A stretch of 64,000 nt of DNA from Aurantiochytrium sp. KH105 (GCA_003116975.1 BGKB01000048.1:155001-219000), one strand, 5' to 3'; shown: positions 9,531-19,987, numbered from the stretch's first letter. Translations and numbers: made by a program. The notes: generated from the sequence alone by a model not told the origin.

Positions 9531-11222
9531 ATGGAAAGCCGTGCGCGCGAGCACGAGACGGACAACGGGGCGAGGGCTCGCGAAGCAGACGTGGCGACCA
9601 GGAACCTCGAAGCAGACGTGGCGGCCAAGGCTCTCGAAGCGTACGCGAGCCTTGCGTCGCGATGGCAGACAGCGCGTGCGACCGAATGGACGGTCCTGGC
9701 AGCGCTCGTCGCGCACGAGCCAGGCAAGGACCTGCGCGTGGTGTCCATGGCGACGGGAAGCAAGTGCCTTGGGCCTCGTAAAATGTCGCCTCAAGGTCTT
9801 GTACTTGATGACTGCCACGCAGAGGTGCTCGCGCGGCGAGGGCTATGCTGGTTGATCCTGCAAGAGGTGCAAGCGCGCAGAAAAGGTGGTTCCTCCGCCG
9901 TGAAAGAAGAGGACGCGCTCCTTGTTGCCATCGGAGGTGGTGAAAGCGACCAGCGATGGCGATTCCGACCTGATGTTGCGCTCTACCTCTTTGTCTCCGA
10001 GTTACCATGCGGAGATTGCTCCGTTCTTGCCGACAAATTTTCTGGCGCCAAGCTCGTTGCTGACCGGGATCTGCGCGAGTCTGAGCAGGCTGTCGGCCAA
10101 TTGCGCGCCAAGAGCAGTCGAAGCAACTTGCATCCTGAAGATCGCTCACTTTCGATGTCGTGCAGCGACAAAATCGCGCGCTGGCGAGCCGTTGGCCTGC
10201 AGAGCGCGCTCGTGTCATCTCATCTCGTGGATAATGTTCCATTGCGTGGACTTGTCGTCAGCGGGGACTGCTTGCAAGCAACACTTCCCTCGAGCAATGA
10301 CATCTTGGCCATACAGAGCAATCAAGGGGGGAGCCGACAGCGAATCGCTGACCGTGCAGCGGCAGGAGACTGCCGCCACGAAAATCCAAGTCAAGATGCT
10401 GGCGAGACCAAGGCCTTCAACGTGAAAACACAAGTCGCATCAACAATATCCCCAGAACTTCATGCGGATCATTATGATACATCAAATCATAATGATGAAA
10501 AAGACGCTCAGACAACATTGCAATCGTCTGCAGCGACGCAGGATTGCGAAATGACAGGGGCACGTGCAAACGCAAAGGTATTGGAAACAGCTCGTGCCGC
10601 GTTGGCCGCCTGTTGGCGTGCCACGCACGAAAGATTACCGCGCGATACGCAGCGTGACGCGCCTTGGACGGTGGCCATCTCGTCAAGATCGTTTTCACGC
10701 TCGAAAGCAAGAGCGGAAGCTGCTCTCGAAGCCGGCGAGCCAGGCGGTGCAGAAATTGGCCAAAAACGGAAACGTCGAGCAGCGCCTGCCGCAGGTCTCG
10801 CTCTGCAGTGGATTGCTGCGCCTTCATTTGTTGATCTTGAAAGTCTTCCCGCGGATGTACAATACGCTGCAATTTGCGGCAAGGAGCAAGGCGTGGCTCA
10901 AACGATCGTGCAGACGCGCGGAGATTCCCAGGACAAGAAGAAAAAAAGAAAGGAGAAGAAGACTTTAGAAGGCAGCATGAAAAGTGCCAGACCTGCTCCG
11001 CGGCCCCTCACATGCAAACGAAGCATGTTCGAAATAGCCGAAAGTCTAGATGCCGGAGCAAGCGAATCCAAGCCAGCATCGTTTCTGGACCGGTACAAGG
11101 GATTGAAACGGGCTGCGGCGAGTTCTACGCACACGAGCTTGGTCCAGGACTTTATGGACGGGCCATTCTCTGCGTGGAGAGCATTGAAGCGTGGTTTTGT
11201 CACGGGCCAAAACCTAGAGTAG
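9531..11222 (+). CDS. ADAT1: tRNA-specific adenosine deaminase 1 (A37 of tRNA-Ala)
   Basis: A 563-residue member of the ADAR/ADAT1 deaminase family, which converts A37 to inosine in tRNA-Ala. Zinc and catalytic residues are all present: CHAEVLARR gives His96 and the proton-shuttling Glu98; ELPCGDCS gives Cys160; MSCSDKIARW gives Cys211. The C-terminal part (YKGLKRAAAS, then FSAWR near the end) matches the family tail. Between the second zinc Cys region and that tail lie long low-conservation stretches (about 240-380 and a Lys/Arg-rich run near 480) that enlarge the protein relative to 400-500-residue homologues. The ATG at 9531 is the first in frame. The N terminus contains a short internal repeat, EADVATRNLEADVAAKALEA, matching a DNA repeat at about 9590-9650. 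Confidence 0.9.
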   Translation: MESRAREHETDNGARAREADVATRNLEADVAAKALEAYASLASRWQTARATEWTVLAALVAHEPGKDLRVVSMATGSKCLGPRKMSPQGLVLDDCHAEVLARRGLCWLILQEVQARRKGGSSAVKEEDALLVAIGGGESDQRWRFRPDVALYLFVSELPCGDCSVLADKFSGAKLVADRDLRESEQAVGQLRAKSSRSNLHPEDRSLSMSCSDKIARWRAVGLQSALVSSHLVDNVPLRGLVVSGDCLQATLPSSNDILAIQSNQGGSRQRIADRAAAGDCRHENPSQDAGETKAFNVKTQVASTISPELHADHYDTSNHNDEKDAQTTLQSSAATQDCEMTGARANAKVLETARAALAACWRATHERLPRDTQRDAPWTVAISSRSFSRSKARAEAALEAGEPGGAEIGQKRKRRAAPAAGLALQWIAAPSFVDLESLPADVQYAAICGKEQGVAQTIVQTRGDSQDKKKKRKEKKTLEGSMKSARPAPRPLTCKRSMFEIAESLDAGASESKPASFLDRYKGLKRAAASSTHTSLVQDFMDGPFSAWRALKRGFVTGQNLE

Positions 11223-11249
11223 AAAAGGGCGTTGCCATTTGTTACTATC

Positions 11250-11565
11250 GGATCGGCGTGGAAAGCATTTGTCCAAGAGCATTTTTTGAAATTGGCACGC
11301 AATTGGTGTGGCAAGTAATTATCCAAGAGTTTTTGTTTCCAGTATCTGTTATGCGCGAGCATCTTTTGATTAGAAACAGGTACTCGGTTGGCCCGTTTGT
11401 TGGCACGCGATTGGCGTGGAAAGCAATTGTCCAAGGGCATCTTTTGTTTAAACAAGAGCATCTTTTGTCCAAATGCAATTTTTGTCCACCAGCATCTTTT
11501 CACACTGGCACTTTGTTGGCCCGCTTGTCGGCACGCGATTGGTATGGAAATTGCAAAATGCACAG
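11250..11565. repeat. degenerate interspersed repeat, three to four copies
   Basis: A motif of about 45 bp beginning GGCACGCGATTGGCGTGGAA and leading into AATTGTCCAAGGGCATC recurs at about 11255, 11298, 11402 and 11530 with substitutions and gaps. Shorter GCATCTTTTG pieces occur in between. It is an old minisatellite-like array just downstream of ADAT1. No coding role is apparent. Confidence 0.6.
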
Positions 11566-12132
11566 TCTCGTTCTGGACCGGGATGAAAACAAATGGTGTG
11601 AGTTTGGCCCATTTGACAACGCGCCATGGGACAGCGGGCCACATTTGCGGGAAAAGATCGCGCGAAAAGGTGTGAGCTCGGCCAACCCAAAGGGAATTAA
11701 GCTATTCTTATATGCACCAGAGTGTCAATCCCGAAGCACAGAGCCTCTCCGGCTTTTCCTCATGCACAAGCTCATCCTGGATTTTGATGGCCCGTTTCTT
11801 AGACCTTCTTGGATCAAGTCGACGAAGACCCGGCCGTCAAACTGGATTGAATCTCCTCTTAGAGGCCTAGGTCTCGTAGGGCCACCGCAACTCATTTTGT
11901 TTAGCTTATTTCGAAGCCTCATGAAAGTGGATTTGGCCGGATCGGAAGCCCGTGTTTTCCAGGGCTAACTGTAAGATCCCGCGGCCGACATTTCTTCTGG
12001 CATGGATGTATGAGTAAGAGCTGCTGGCTTTTTTTTTTTTAAATTGTGGTCAGCGTTGTTTGACATGAATCTCGGGGGAAGCGGTCGGATGCTCTCTGTG
12101 TTCTTTGATCTTTCCCGGTCGGCTCAACATTT

Positions 12133-12152
12133 GGCTGGCTGGCTGGCTGGCT
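12133..12152. repeat. GGCT tetranucleotide microsatellite
   Basis: About five GGCT units, with a T-rich sequence before and a TTTGCC sequence after. It lies within the long gene-free interval. Confidence 0.7.
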
Positions 12153-12998
12153 GTTTGCCAAAAAGCAATCCAGAGGCCTAGGCAAGACCAAGACCTGATA
12201 CAAGTACACGTAGGCACGGCCGGATGTCTGGCTGGCTCTGTCACCCCTTTTCACCTCTTCTTCTGCGTGGCGTGGATCCAATCATCCAGCCATCCGCGCC
12301 ATACTTTGGGTACACACCATCTTCGTCGGCGGCGCGGACCCCATCGAGTGCGGGGACCGCCGCCACCGCCGCCGAGACCTCCATCCACCAGGCACGCACG
12401 TGAAATCGGCGTGCGCGCTGCGCCGGCTTACGCGCGTTTGCTTGATTGGAGATGAAGCGCCGTCCTCGAACTCGATGGCGTGGCAGTTCCGCGGCTATGC
12501 TCGGCGGCGCGCAGGCGCTCCGACAATCGCGGCGCGCGAAACCGTCGAAGCTCACTTCGTTTTGAGAGCGCTCATCTTTACTTTTTCCTCTTTTTTTTCA
12601 ATTCTTTCTTTTTCAAAAGCGCGGCGTGTTTGGCAGGTGAGATATCGGTCGAAGCGGGGCGAGGCGAAACGAAGCAACAGAGGCTGAGAAACGCTGTTTG
12701 ACTGCGTATGCTCGGCCGGCGTTCGCGCTGGCTGGCAATGAGGATGATGGTGCAGCAGTAGACAGCGAAAAAAAAAAAATCAACTTGTTTTGATTTTTCT
12801 TTTCTTTTCTTTTCATTTCAAGAGGTTCGTAGGTGTGGGCACGCTATCAACAGAGGCTGCCTGCTGCTGCAGATGCTTCCTCGGCCGCCGCCGCGCCGCG
12901 CACCGATCAGACGGCCGCGCCGTGATCTTCTTCCTTGGCGCAAACTGTTTCATTCTTGCTCACGCGCGCGCGTACTCATCCATCTGTGCTTCCACTTA

Positions 12999-13022
12999 TG
13001 CATGCATGCATGCATGCATGCA
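12999..13022. repeat. TGCA tetranucleotide microsatellite
   Basis: Six TGCA units in a row, a self-complementary sequence able to form a cruciform, inside the gene-free interval. Confidence 0.8.
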
Positions 13023-13500
13023 CGGAGGCGCGGCCTCTAGGCTGACCAGGCCTGCATGGCGTATAATAATAATTCTTTTCAAGGATCAGTCTGGACTGTC
13101 GGCACGGCTGAGGTAGGGGCGCGAACACGAGAGGAAAACTTTGGTTTGTTTTGCTTCTTTCTTACCTTCTACATCGTTTCTCTTATTCGCTGAGAGCGGC
13201 GGCGGTGGCGGCGTAAGGCTTCTTTCGTTTCTTTTTCTTTTTTGGTTCCTTGCCGCGGCGGCCAAAACTGAGGCTGGCTGGCTGGCAGGACAAGTCAGGC
13301 GGAATAGGACCTGACAGGATCGCTCTCGGCCGCACGTCTGCCGCGTCCTGACCTACCGCAGAAAGTGCAAAAGGGCACCGCTCCGCTGGAAAGAGTGCGT
13401 CACACGGAATTGGATTGGACAATCAGACATGATGGCAAGCAAGCAAACAACTTGAAGCGAGCAGAGAAGCAGGCCGAAAGAGGCCTGGATTAACTTTTCC

Positions 13501-13508
13501 TGATTGAC

Positions 13509-13545
<37 letters not shown>

Positions 13546-13566
13546 TATTGATTGATTGAACGATTG
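13501..13566. repeat. GATT tetranucleotide microsatellite
   Basis: Around fifteen GATT units with a few substitutions (GACT, TATT, GAAC), the longest simple tetranucleotide run in the window. Confidence 0.85.
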
Positions 13567-13720
13567 AGTCCCTACCTAATTGACTGACTGTATATTGAAG
13601 TTGATCGATGTCGACTTTGCAAAGCCAACCTTGATTCTCCTCCAGCAGTCCAGTTCCCTTGGCCGCGAGGACCACGGCACTTTGCGGGCCATGTTTATGT
13701 CCTTTTTTCCATACACAGGC

Positions 13721-13722
<2 letters not shown>

Positions 13723-13757
<35 letters not shown>

Positions 13758-13763
13758 CCTCCC
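13723..13763. repeat. CT dinucleotide tract
   Basis: About fifteen CT units grading into CCCT repeats. Similar polypyrimidine tracts occur at about 40843-40884 and in the kinesin 5' region, all upstream of genes. Confidence 0.8.
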
Positions 13764-14105
13764 TTTTCCGCGGGCCATCATCGGTAAGTTGGTTGGCGGC
13801 CGTGGATTCCTGTGGCAAATCTGCAACGAGTCGCACGAAACCGACTACTACTACGCGTACCGCGTCGGCGTCGCATCCGCAGCCTCTCAAAGGCGCGGAG
13901 CAGCCAGCAAACCACCTCCTCCTACCTACCCAGATAGCCGTCCGCCCTTATCTGATCTTCTGCCTGCTCTACCTGCCTGCCTTTCGCGACAACGCCAACT
14001 TGTGATCGGCAGGCAGAGTTCTTGGCGAGGAGGACCCGCAAGGAAGAAGAGCAGCCTCAACGCCTCTTTCTAGCATTTTTCCTAGCAAGTACTTAGTGCG
14101 TTAGA

Positions 14106-14173
14106 GACTTCTCCTTATCTGCGGTTTCCTATCATCATTAGGAACGCACGCAGAGAAGGATAAAGGAAGGACT
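14106..14173. other. imperfect hairpin-forming inverted repeat
   Basis: TTCCTA and TAGGAA pair around a seven-base loop TCATCAT. CTGCG and CGCAG pair below them across a small internal loop, and the outer arms (TCTCCTTAT against ATAAAGGA) pair with a bulge. It could be an RNA structure or protein-binding site in the long gene-free interval; no function is known. Confidence 0.5.
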
Positions 14174-15700
14174 CTACGCCACTATCCTCTCTAGCTAGCT
14201 AAGCACGCGTAGCGGGGCGTCGATTGGTTCATCGAAAGGCTTGCTTTGCTTGAACGTTCGTTCTCTTGAACGCTGAGCAGCAGCCCAAGAAGCAGCCCAA
14301 GAGGCAGCCTGGAGCAGCCGGCAGCCAGCAAGGGCAGCCCGAGATCGGCGCGAAGCCTTGCCTCCCTCCCTCCTCTTCGTCGAGAGATAAGAGAGTCCAG
14401 GGTCGGTCGGGTCACCGAAGAGCCACTGCCCGCGACTGCGACAGATCACCGACACGTTTCGTCCGCGCCGGTATCGCTCGTCCCGTGCGTTTTGTTTTCC
14501 CCGCGTCCCTTCCGAGGCCGGGCCGGCTGGCTAGTCCATAGTACTACATAGTTCTTTTCTTCTCCGTCCAGCTACTACGATTGTTGAAGTTGAACTGGCG
14601 GGTCGTGCGGAAGGAAGCAATCAAAGCGCATTTGCGTACCTCGTGCACTGTGCCCTGCGCACTTCCCGGCCATCTTCCAAAGCAGAACCTTAACCAGCAC
14701 CAGCACAGACCACAAACAACCTGCACTGCCGAGGCCCACGAGCCAGTCAGTCGCCCATCATCAGCATCATCGTCGTCGTCTTCGTCGTCGCCCGGCAGAC
14801 TCGGAACGCCGTGTACGAAAGAAAGGAAGGACAAGTCAAGCCAGCGAGAGCACGTGACCACGCACGCACGCTTGCCCAGTCGCAATTTCGAGCGTGCGCC
14901 CCTCGCACATTCCTCCAATACATTCATTTCCCGCGCCACAGGCCGTAGCCACGCACAGATCCGAGCGCGTGCTCCATTGCCTGCACTCGCCTCGCGTTCA
15001 CTCGCCCCGCGTCTCCGGTACGCAAAGCACAGCCGGAGGTCACTTGCGCCTTCCGCAGGCCGCCTCTCCCGGCCACGTACCTCGATCCTGCTCCGTGCTC
15101 TCGCGCCTCCTTCACTAGTTCCCGCGTGCTCACCGCGTGCATTCATCCCCTGCACGCTGCGAGCCCTCCGCTCGCCTCGTTCGCGAGCTCTTGCGTGCAC
15201 GCGCTTCTCGTCTCCACTGACGGCTAGCCAGAGAGAGCGCGAGCGCGACAGATACACACGGCCCGCTCGCGCGTCCTTTCGGCGACCGCCCGACTGACCG
15301 TACTCGCGGAACCTCGCCGCGGCCCGCGCCGACATCGACCCGCGCTGCGTCGCGCTCGACCTCGCGCTTGACGTCGTCCTTCGCGGCCGCGACCCCGTCC
15401 GTGCACGTGTCATTCGTTCATTCCGCGGCAGGCATCACATAAATACAGCACTCTCGCACACAGCGCAAGCCAGCACGAACGAACGAACCAACTTAGGCGC
15501 GCGCCCGGTTTGCCTCTTTCGCCGCGACGACAGCGCGGCCAAAAGCACTGCAAAAAGCGGCGCACGCCCATCCGCAGCCGCTGCAGCTGCGCTTTGGAGA
15601 GGAAGCTTGCACACTAGCTTTTCTTTGCCAAAAAAGTCTCGCAGGCGGTACACGCCGGAGGAACGCCTTTCGCCCCGCCTCGCAACGCTGCGCCGTGCCG

Positions 15701-15776
15701 CCCAGCCCAGCCCAGCCCAGCCCAGCGCAGCACGGCCCCTGCGCGCGTTCAATCGCCTCGCCTCGCCTCGCCTCGC
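15701..15776. repeat. CCCAG and CGCCT pentanucleotide arrays
   Basis: Five CCCAG units at 15701-15725 are followed, after about 28 bp, by four to five CGCCT units ending near 15776. They lie about 0.8 kb before the regulator gene ATG and belong to the 5-bp repeat class found upstream of many genes in this window. Confidence 0.8.
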
Positions 15777-16564
15777 ACCTGCATCGATCCCTCCGTCGCT
15801 CGATCAAGCAAGCGACCGACCGCCCGAGTGCGATCTCGCGCGCCGCGTTCACGGCACGCTGACGCGAGGAACGTAGGGAAGCGCACGTGCTGTTTGTGTG
15901 CGCTGCCAGCACGTGCAGGCAGCCACACGAGCTCGCTAGCCTTGCCCTGCCTTGCCCGCGGCCCGCCAGAGGCGCGTCGCGTTGCGCAGCTCGCTGCTGC
16001 GCTGCGGCCCGCGAGCCACGAGCAGGCGCGCGCCGCCCGAAGAGCGCGTGCGGCCCACGAGGCGAGGAGTCGACGACGCCTCGTAACAGAGGCGGCCACC
16101 GACCGACCGGACGACCGACCGCAGGCAGCAGCTAGCTAGCTAGCCAGAAAATCAGCTCTAGAGCGTGTGCACAGGCGCCACGAACTGCAGGTGCGAGTCA
16201 AGGCGCGAGTCAGAGTCAGGGCCTCGCGAGGTCTCGGCTGTGGCTTGCGCACGCCCAAAACCAGTCGGCCGGGACGCCGCAGCTGCTCCTTGCTCTACGC
16301 GCACGCGCGCACGCACGCCTTTTGCGTCACTTAAGACAGAACTCGTCCGCATCTCCCTCTGCACCTAGGCCGCTAGATCGCTGTGGTGCCTGGTTGTTTT
16401 CTTGGCATTGGCTCCGGTGCACACACGCTACTTCCAATACTTACGGCCAGCGCAACCGGCCCGAGGTACGCAGCGGAGCAGGCAGGTGAGCAGAACCCCA
16501 ACCCGGAGCCGCAGACCTTCCCTGCTTGCTTCGAGCCTTCGTACTTCGCCCCGCCGCTCGCAAG

Positions 16565-17692
16565 ATGGACGCGGTACTTCAGCAGCAGCAGCAGCAGCAG
16601 CAGCAGCACGGCATGACGTCGTGGGGCCAGGAGCATACGCTCGGGCTCGAGGAGGACGAGGAGGAGATCGACCTGAACGGGATGTTCGCCGTCGACGACG
16701 ACCTCGACTCCACGCCCGCGCTCTTGTTCGAGGCCCAGATGCAGCAAGATGCCTTCGACAGCATGATCATGCCGTCGCTGCAGGAGGACGAGCACATGCA
16801 CATGGACCACCATCATCACATCGAGGACAGTAGCGACCACTGGCACAGCGAGGACGACGCAGACCAGGCCGTGCCCGGCGGATCGGTCGCCACCGCGCCA
16901 TCCACGCCGCTCTCCGACGCGTCCTCCTCCTCAGACTACTTCACCGCACACAACGCCTCAGAAAACGTCGAGTCGTACAAGAAGATCGCCGCCGACCTCG
17001 CCCCGGCGCCAACGCAGATTCACCACCAGGAGGTGCACGCACACTGCCTTCATCCTCGCGCACACCCCTCGACCGCCGATGTTGCCTATGACGCAAACGC
17101 GGAGCGCCGCTCGAGCAGGGACGGCCGCAAGCGCAAGGTCGTCAAGCCGTACGGCAAGGTCTTGTCCACCATCAAGTCCAACCGCGCCAAGCAGGCCGAG
17201 GTCAAGGAGTGCGCATCCATCCCGAAAAAGGAGCACCGCGTCAAGGGTGTCGTCTATGTCATCGCCGGCGAGGCCAAACGTTGGGATGGACGCCAGTGGC
17301 GCCGCTTGTGCATTGTGCACGACTGCCACTCGGCGGCCCGGGGCTCCGGAGACCTGTGCATCGCGCACTCCAAGGGCGAGATGCAAAAGGTCATGATCAA
17401 CAACGAGGTCGTCGAGGTCGTGGCACTCGGCGAGGAGGCTGCCGCGCAAGCGACGGCTATCGCCCCGGTGCCCTCGGTCATCGCCGCCATGCGCTCCGCC
17501 CAGCCCGTGAACGCGTCGACCTCGATGTACTCAAGAAAGCGCAAGGCAGACCACTCCTTGGTGTCGTCGTCTTCATCACAGCAAAAGTCCATGCGACTCT
17601 CGGACTCACAGCAGACGTATCAGCAACGCTCGCTCCGCTACGATCCTTCGTACACGAGTGTTGGCCAGCACGCCTACCAGCGTGTGCTCTGA
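16565..17692 (+). CDS. Q-rich putative transcriptional regulator with a C-x4-C-x10-C-x2-H zinc motif
   Basis: A 375-residue protein, probably nuclear. It opens with a polyglutamine run (residues 6-14), then an acidic region, His-rich (HMHMDHHHH) and Ser-rich segments, a basic stretch RRSSRDGRKRKVVKPYGK that could be a nuclear signal, and a conserved-looking block KRWDGRQWRRLC. This leads into LCIVHDCHSAARGSGDLCIAH, whose Cys/His spacing matches the short zinc-binding repeats found in several copies in plant WRKY19-like and oomycete proteins; only one copy is present here. A second basic patch, SRKRKAD, follows. Activation-type low complexity plus a zinc motif suggests a DNA-binding regulator, but no target or family name can be given. 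The ATG at 16565 is preferred; the frame is open only 13 codons further. Confidence 0.65.
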   Translation: MDAVLQQQQQQQQQHGMTSWGQEHTLGLEEDEEEIDLNGMFAVDDDLDSTPALLFEAQMQQDAFDSMIMPSLQEDEHMHMDHHHHIEDSSDHWHSEDDADQAVPGGSVATAPSTPLSDASSSSDYFTAHNASENVESYKKIAADLAPAPTQIHHQEVHAHCLHPRAHPSTADVAYDANAERRSSRDGRKRKVVKPYGKVLSTIKSNRAKQAEVKECASIPKKEHRVKGVVYVIAGEAKRWDGRQWRRLCIVHDCHSAARGSGDLCIAHSKGEMQKVMINNEVVEVVALGEEAAAQATAIAPVPSVIAAMRSAQPVNASTSMYSRKRKADHSLVSSSSSQQKSMRLSDSQQTYQQRSLRYDPSYTSVGQHAYQRVL

Positions 17693-18419
17693 TGTGATGT
17701 GTATTTCGACCGTCGTACCCTTTTTGTGCTTCTCTGTCCATCTGTCTCTGTGTAGCGAGCTGCTTGGCGAGCTGCTTGTCTGCCGAGTCTGACCCGATCG
17801 CCTGATTTTTGTCCTGCCTGCCGTGTATGTGATCTCAAAACCGAACCTACTTTATCCAGAACCATTTCTGCCATGCTTCATCAGAACCCTGAAAGCAAGT
17901 CATCAATGAACAAAAATATATTCTGTGTCTTTCAAGATGTACATCATCTCAAAAACGAATGAAAACGAATCACTTGTTACTACCAAATTGAAATGAAAAA
18001 CGAATGTACGAATGCAATTTGGTGCAAACAACGAGATCCGGAAACAAAAAGAAAAAGTCTATCAAAAGTGACCGGCAGAATTGACAGTCTTGGTTCCACG
18101 TCTCGCTCGAGAGAAGAGTGGTCGGAGGAAATCATAACCCCCCATCCGCACCACATAAAACAACAACAATGAACATGAGCTTTCTAGCGTGCTTGTGCCC
18201 ACAACGCGATCAATCAAGATCAAGAGGCTTGGTTTCTGTTGCACGACGCAATGGCACGTTGCCAGATTGACTGTGAGAGAGTGCCAGATCCAACTCGAAA
18301 GATCAACAAAGTTTTAGAAAACAAATTGAACATGTTACTTACTTTCCCTGTGGTGTCAGTTTTTAGGGGCTATTTTACGTTTGCCGATCAGCAGGCAGGG
18401 ACAACTCCACCTCGCACTG
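17693..18419. other. convergent intergenic region
   Basis: A 727-bp tail-to-tail spacer, clearly AT-richer than the coding DNA and with A-rich runs between 17880 and 18060. It contains the 3' ends of both flanking genes. I see no gene. Confidence 0.5.
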
Positions 18420-19436
18420 TCACAAGCTCAAGAGCGTGTGGTCAAGATAAAGGGCGACAATGAGAGCCACAGTGTTGCTACGAAAGCTCACGTAGCCCAG
18501 CATCTTGTAGATGCCACCATCGCTCCAACGGCCCCAGATAAAGACAATGTAGTCCCACACCCGGTCCCATCGGAGAGGCCATCGCACCACACGCTCCCCG
18601 CGCGAATTGATCCGAAAAATGAAGTCATGAAGGTCAAACGGGTTCGCCACGATGACGCGGCGCAACTGCTCGAGCGGCGCCCCCAGCACAGACGCGAGCA
18701 CCACAGCCACGGGGGCAGAGACAACGAGATTGAGACCAGGGTTGTGCTTGACAACGTTGCTGCAAATTTCCATCGTCATGAAAAGCAGCACGTGATACGT
18801 GATCATGTACGGAAGCTCGGCCGCCATGCCCACGTACAGTGAGGTGAAACCTTCCCGAGAGGCCTTACGTTGAAGATAGTACACAAGATCCTGGTATCTC
18901 CCGGTGTTGATTGAGTTGTTGAGCTCTGCCTTGCGAAAGGGAAATGCATACAACATGGTGACGAGGCCCGCCGCGATGGAGGCAATAAATGCCTTGACCA
19001 CATTCGCGTGGCCCGACCCGCGGAGCATGCCATAGATGGTGAATTTGATCAAAAGCCGCGGCGCAAAGAGCAGCAGGCTCTGCAGCATGAACTCGATCGC
19101 GTTCGGGCTCAGGGCCTGCGGCATGACGACGGGTGTGCTTTGAAGAAAGGCAACCGCGCTGCTCCCCGAGCTGCGCAGCTGCCGCTGGAACTCTGAGCTG
19201 CGTCGCACAAACTCGAACGGGTACATGATAAAGAACCCCACCAGCGTCGCAACGACCGCAAAGATCAAGCTCTTCACCAGCATCGCGCCCATACTGGTGT
19301 GCGCCTCTTCCTCTTCCTCCTCGTCCTCCTCGTAGTACGTTCGCGCCTGCGCGGTCTGCACGAGCACCGCGAGCACCGCCGCCGCTGCTAGCGCGCGTCC
19401 GCGCCACGCGTTTTTTCCACGCGCCTTCGCTATCAT
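18420..19436 (-). CDS. divergent mitochondrial-carrier-like membrane protein with N-terminal signal sequence
   Basis: A 338-residue membrane protein. Residues 1-31 look like a cleavable signal peptide (basic start, Ala/Leu core, then AQA), followed by an acidic stretch YYEEDEEEEEEAH. Three helix-pair units follow, each with a carrier-type signature: YPFEFVRR at 72-79 (PxExxR), FPFRKAEL near 165-172 (order changed), and APLEQLRR at 253-260 (PxExxR). The segment SREGFTSLYVGMAAELPYMITYHVLLF resembles the second half of SLC25 repeats. The family is therefore probably SLC25-like but strongly diverged, as are MTCH and SLC25A46 proteins. The signal peptide points to the secretory pathway instead of mitochondria, which is unusual. 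The start at 19436 is chosen because the upstream extension is a low-complexity Arg-rich frame. Confidence 0.65.
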   Translation of the reverse strand: MIAKARGKNAWRGRALAAAAVLAVLVQTAQARTYYEEDEEEEEEAHTSMGAMLVKSLIFAVVATLVGFFIMYPFEFVRRSSEFQRQLRSSGSSAVAFLQSTPVVMPQALSPNAIEFMLQSLLLFAPRLLIKFTIYGMLRGSGHANVVKAFIASIAAGLVTMLYAFPFRKAELNNSINTGRYQDLVYYLQRKASREGFTSLYVGMAAELPYMITYHVLLFMTMEICSNVVKHNPGLNLVVSAPVAVVLASVLGAPLEQLRRVIVANPFDLHDFIFRINSRGERVVRWPLRWDRVWDYIVFIWGRWSDGGIYKMLGYVSFRSNTVALIVALYLDHTLLSL

Positions 19437-19987
19437 CGTCGTCTTCCTCCGCCTGTACAGCTCCCTCCCTCGCTCGCTCGCTCGCTCGCTCGCTCTCTGG
19501 CTGGATACTCGAGTTCTCCGCGTGCGCGTGCGCGTCCTCGCTCCCGCCGGCGCTCGCTGTCGCCTCCTCTCTCTCCCTTGCCTGCTGCCGCCGCGAAGGC
19601 GATCTGCCGCGCCCTTCTTCGCAACGCGCTCCTTCCTCTCCTCCTCGCCGCCTGCCGCTGCCGCTGCCGCTGCCGCTGCGGTTCTGCTGCTCGTCCTGCT
19701 CCTCGTCCTCGTGCCCGTGCTCGTGCGCGTGGAAGGGGAATGGCGCCCGCCCCCTCGCCGCGGCCTCTCTCTCCCCCGCTGCCCCCCGCTGCACGCGCCG
19801 CCCTGCTCCCGCCCGCGGCCACGCGCCGCTCCCGGGGGCACGCGAGGCCCGTGTTTTCCTCCCCCTTCGAAGCCAGCGCGCGGCTGCTCCTTGCTGGTGC
19901 CTCGCTCCCGATCGATCGGCGCCTCGATGCGACTCGCACCAGAGCAGCCTCGCCGTCTGCTCCTCGCTCGCGTGGCTCGCTTGCTCG

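Larger units (their letters stand above)
11223..16564. other. 5.3-kb stretch without a recognisable gene
   Basis: No open frame in this interval shows a protein family motif, and the longest ones are Arg/Ser-rich products of GC-rich DNA. The interval mixes degenerate repeats (11250-11565), many microsatellites, an imperfect hairpin (14106-14173) and, nearest the next gene, 5-bp repeat arrays. It is three or more times longer than other intergenic gaps here and lies upstream of a putative DNA-binding regulator, so an extended promoter, a long spliced leader or an unrecognised non-coding transcript are all possible. Confidence 0.55.

Noticed and set aside
10874-11968. 364-codon plus-strand frame over the end of ADAT1 and the degenerate repeat
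   Set aside because: It overlaps the conserved ADAT1 tail in another frame, runs through repeat DNA and has no family motif.
13501-13763. Possible CRISPR-like or satellite array
   Set aside because: The repeats are plain tetra- and dinucleotide microsatellites without unique spacers.
14544-15413. Arg/Ser-rich open frames on both strands in the gene-free interval
   Set aside because: Frames on both strands over the same bases, no conserved motif, and composition explained by high GC.
19437-19841. Upstream extension of the carrier-like frame
   Set aside because: The signal peptide begins at the ATG at 19436, and the extension is an Arg-rich frame through GCC/GAGC repeats.
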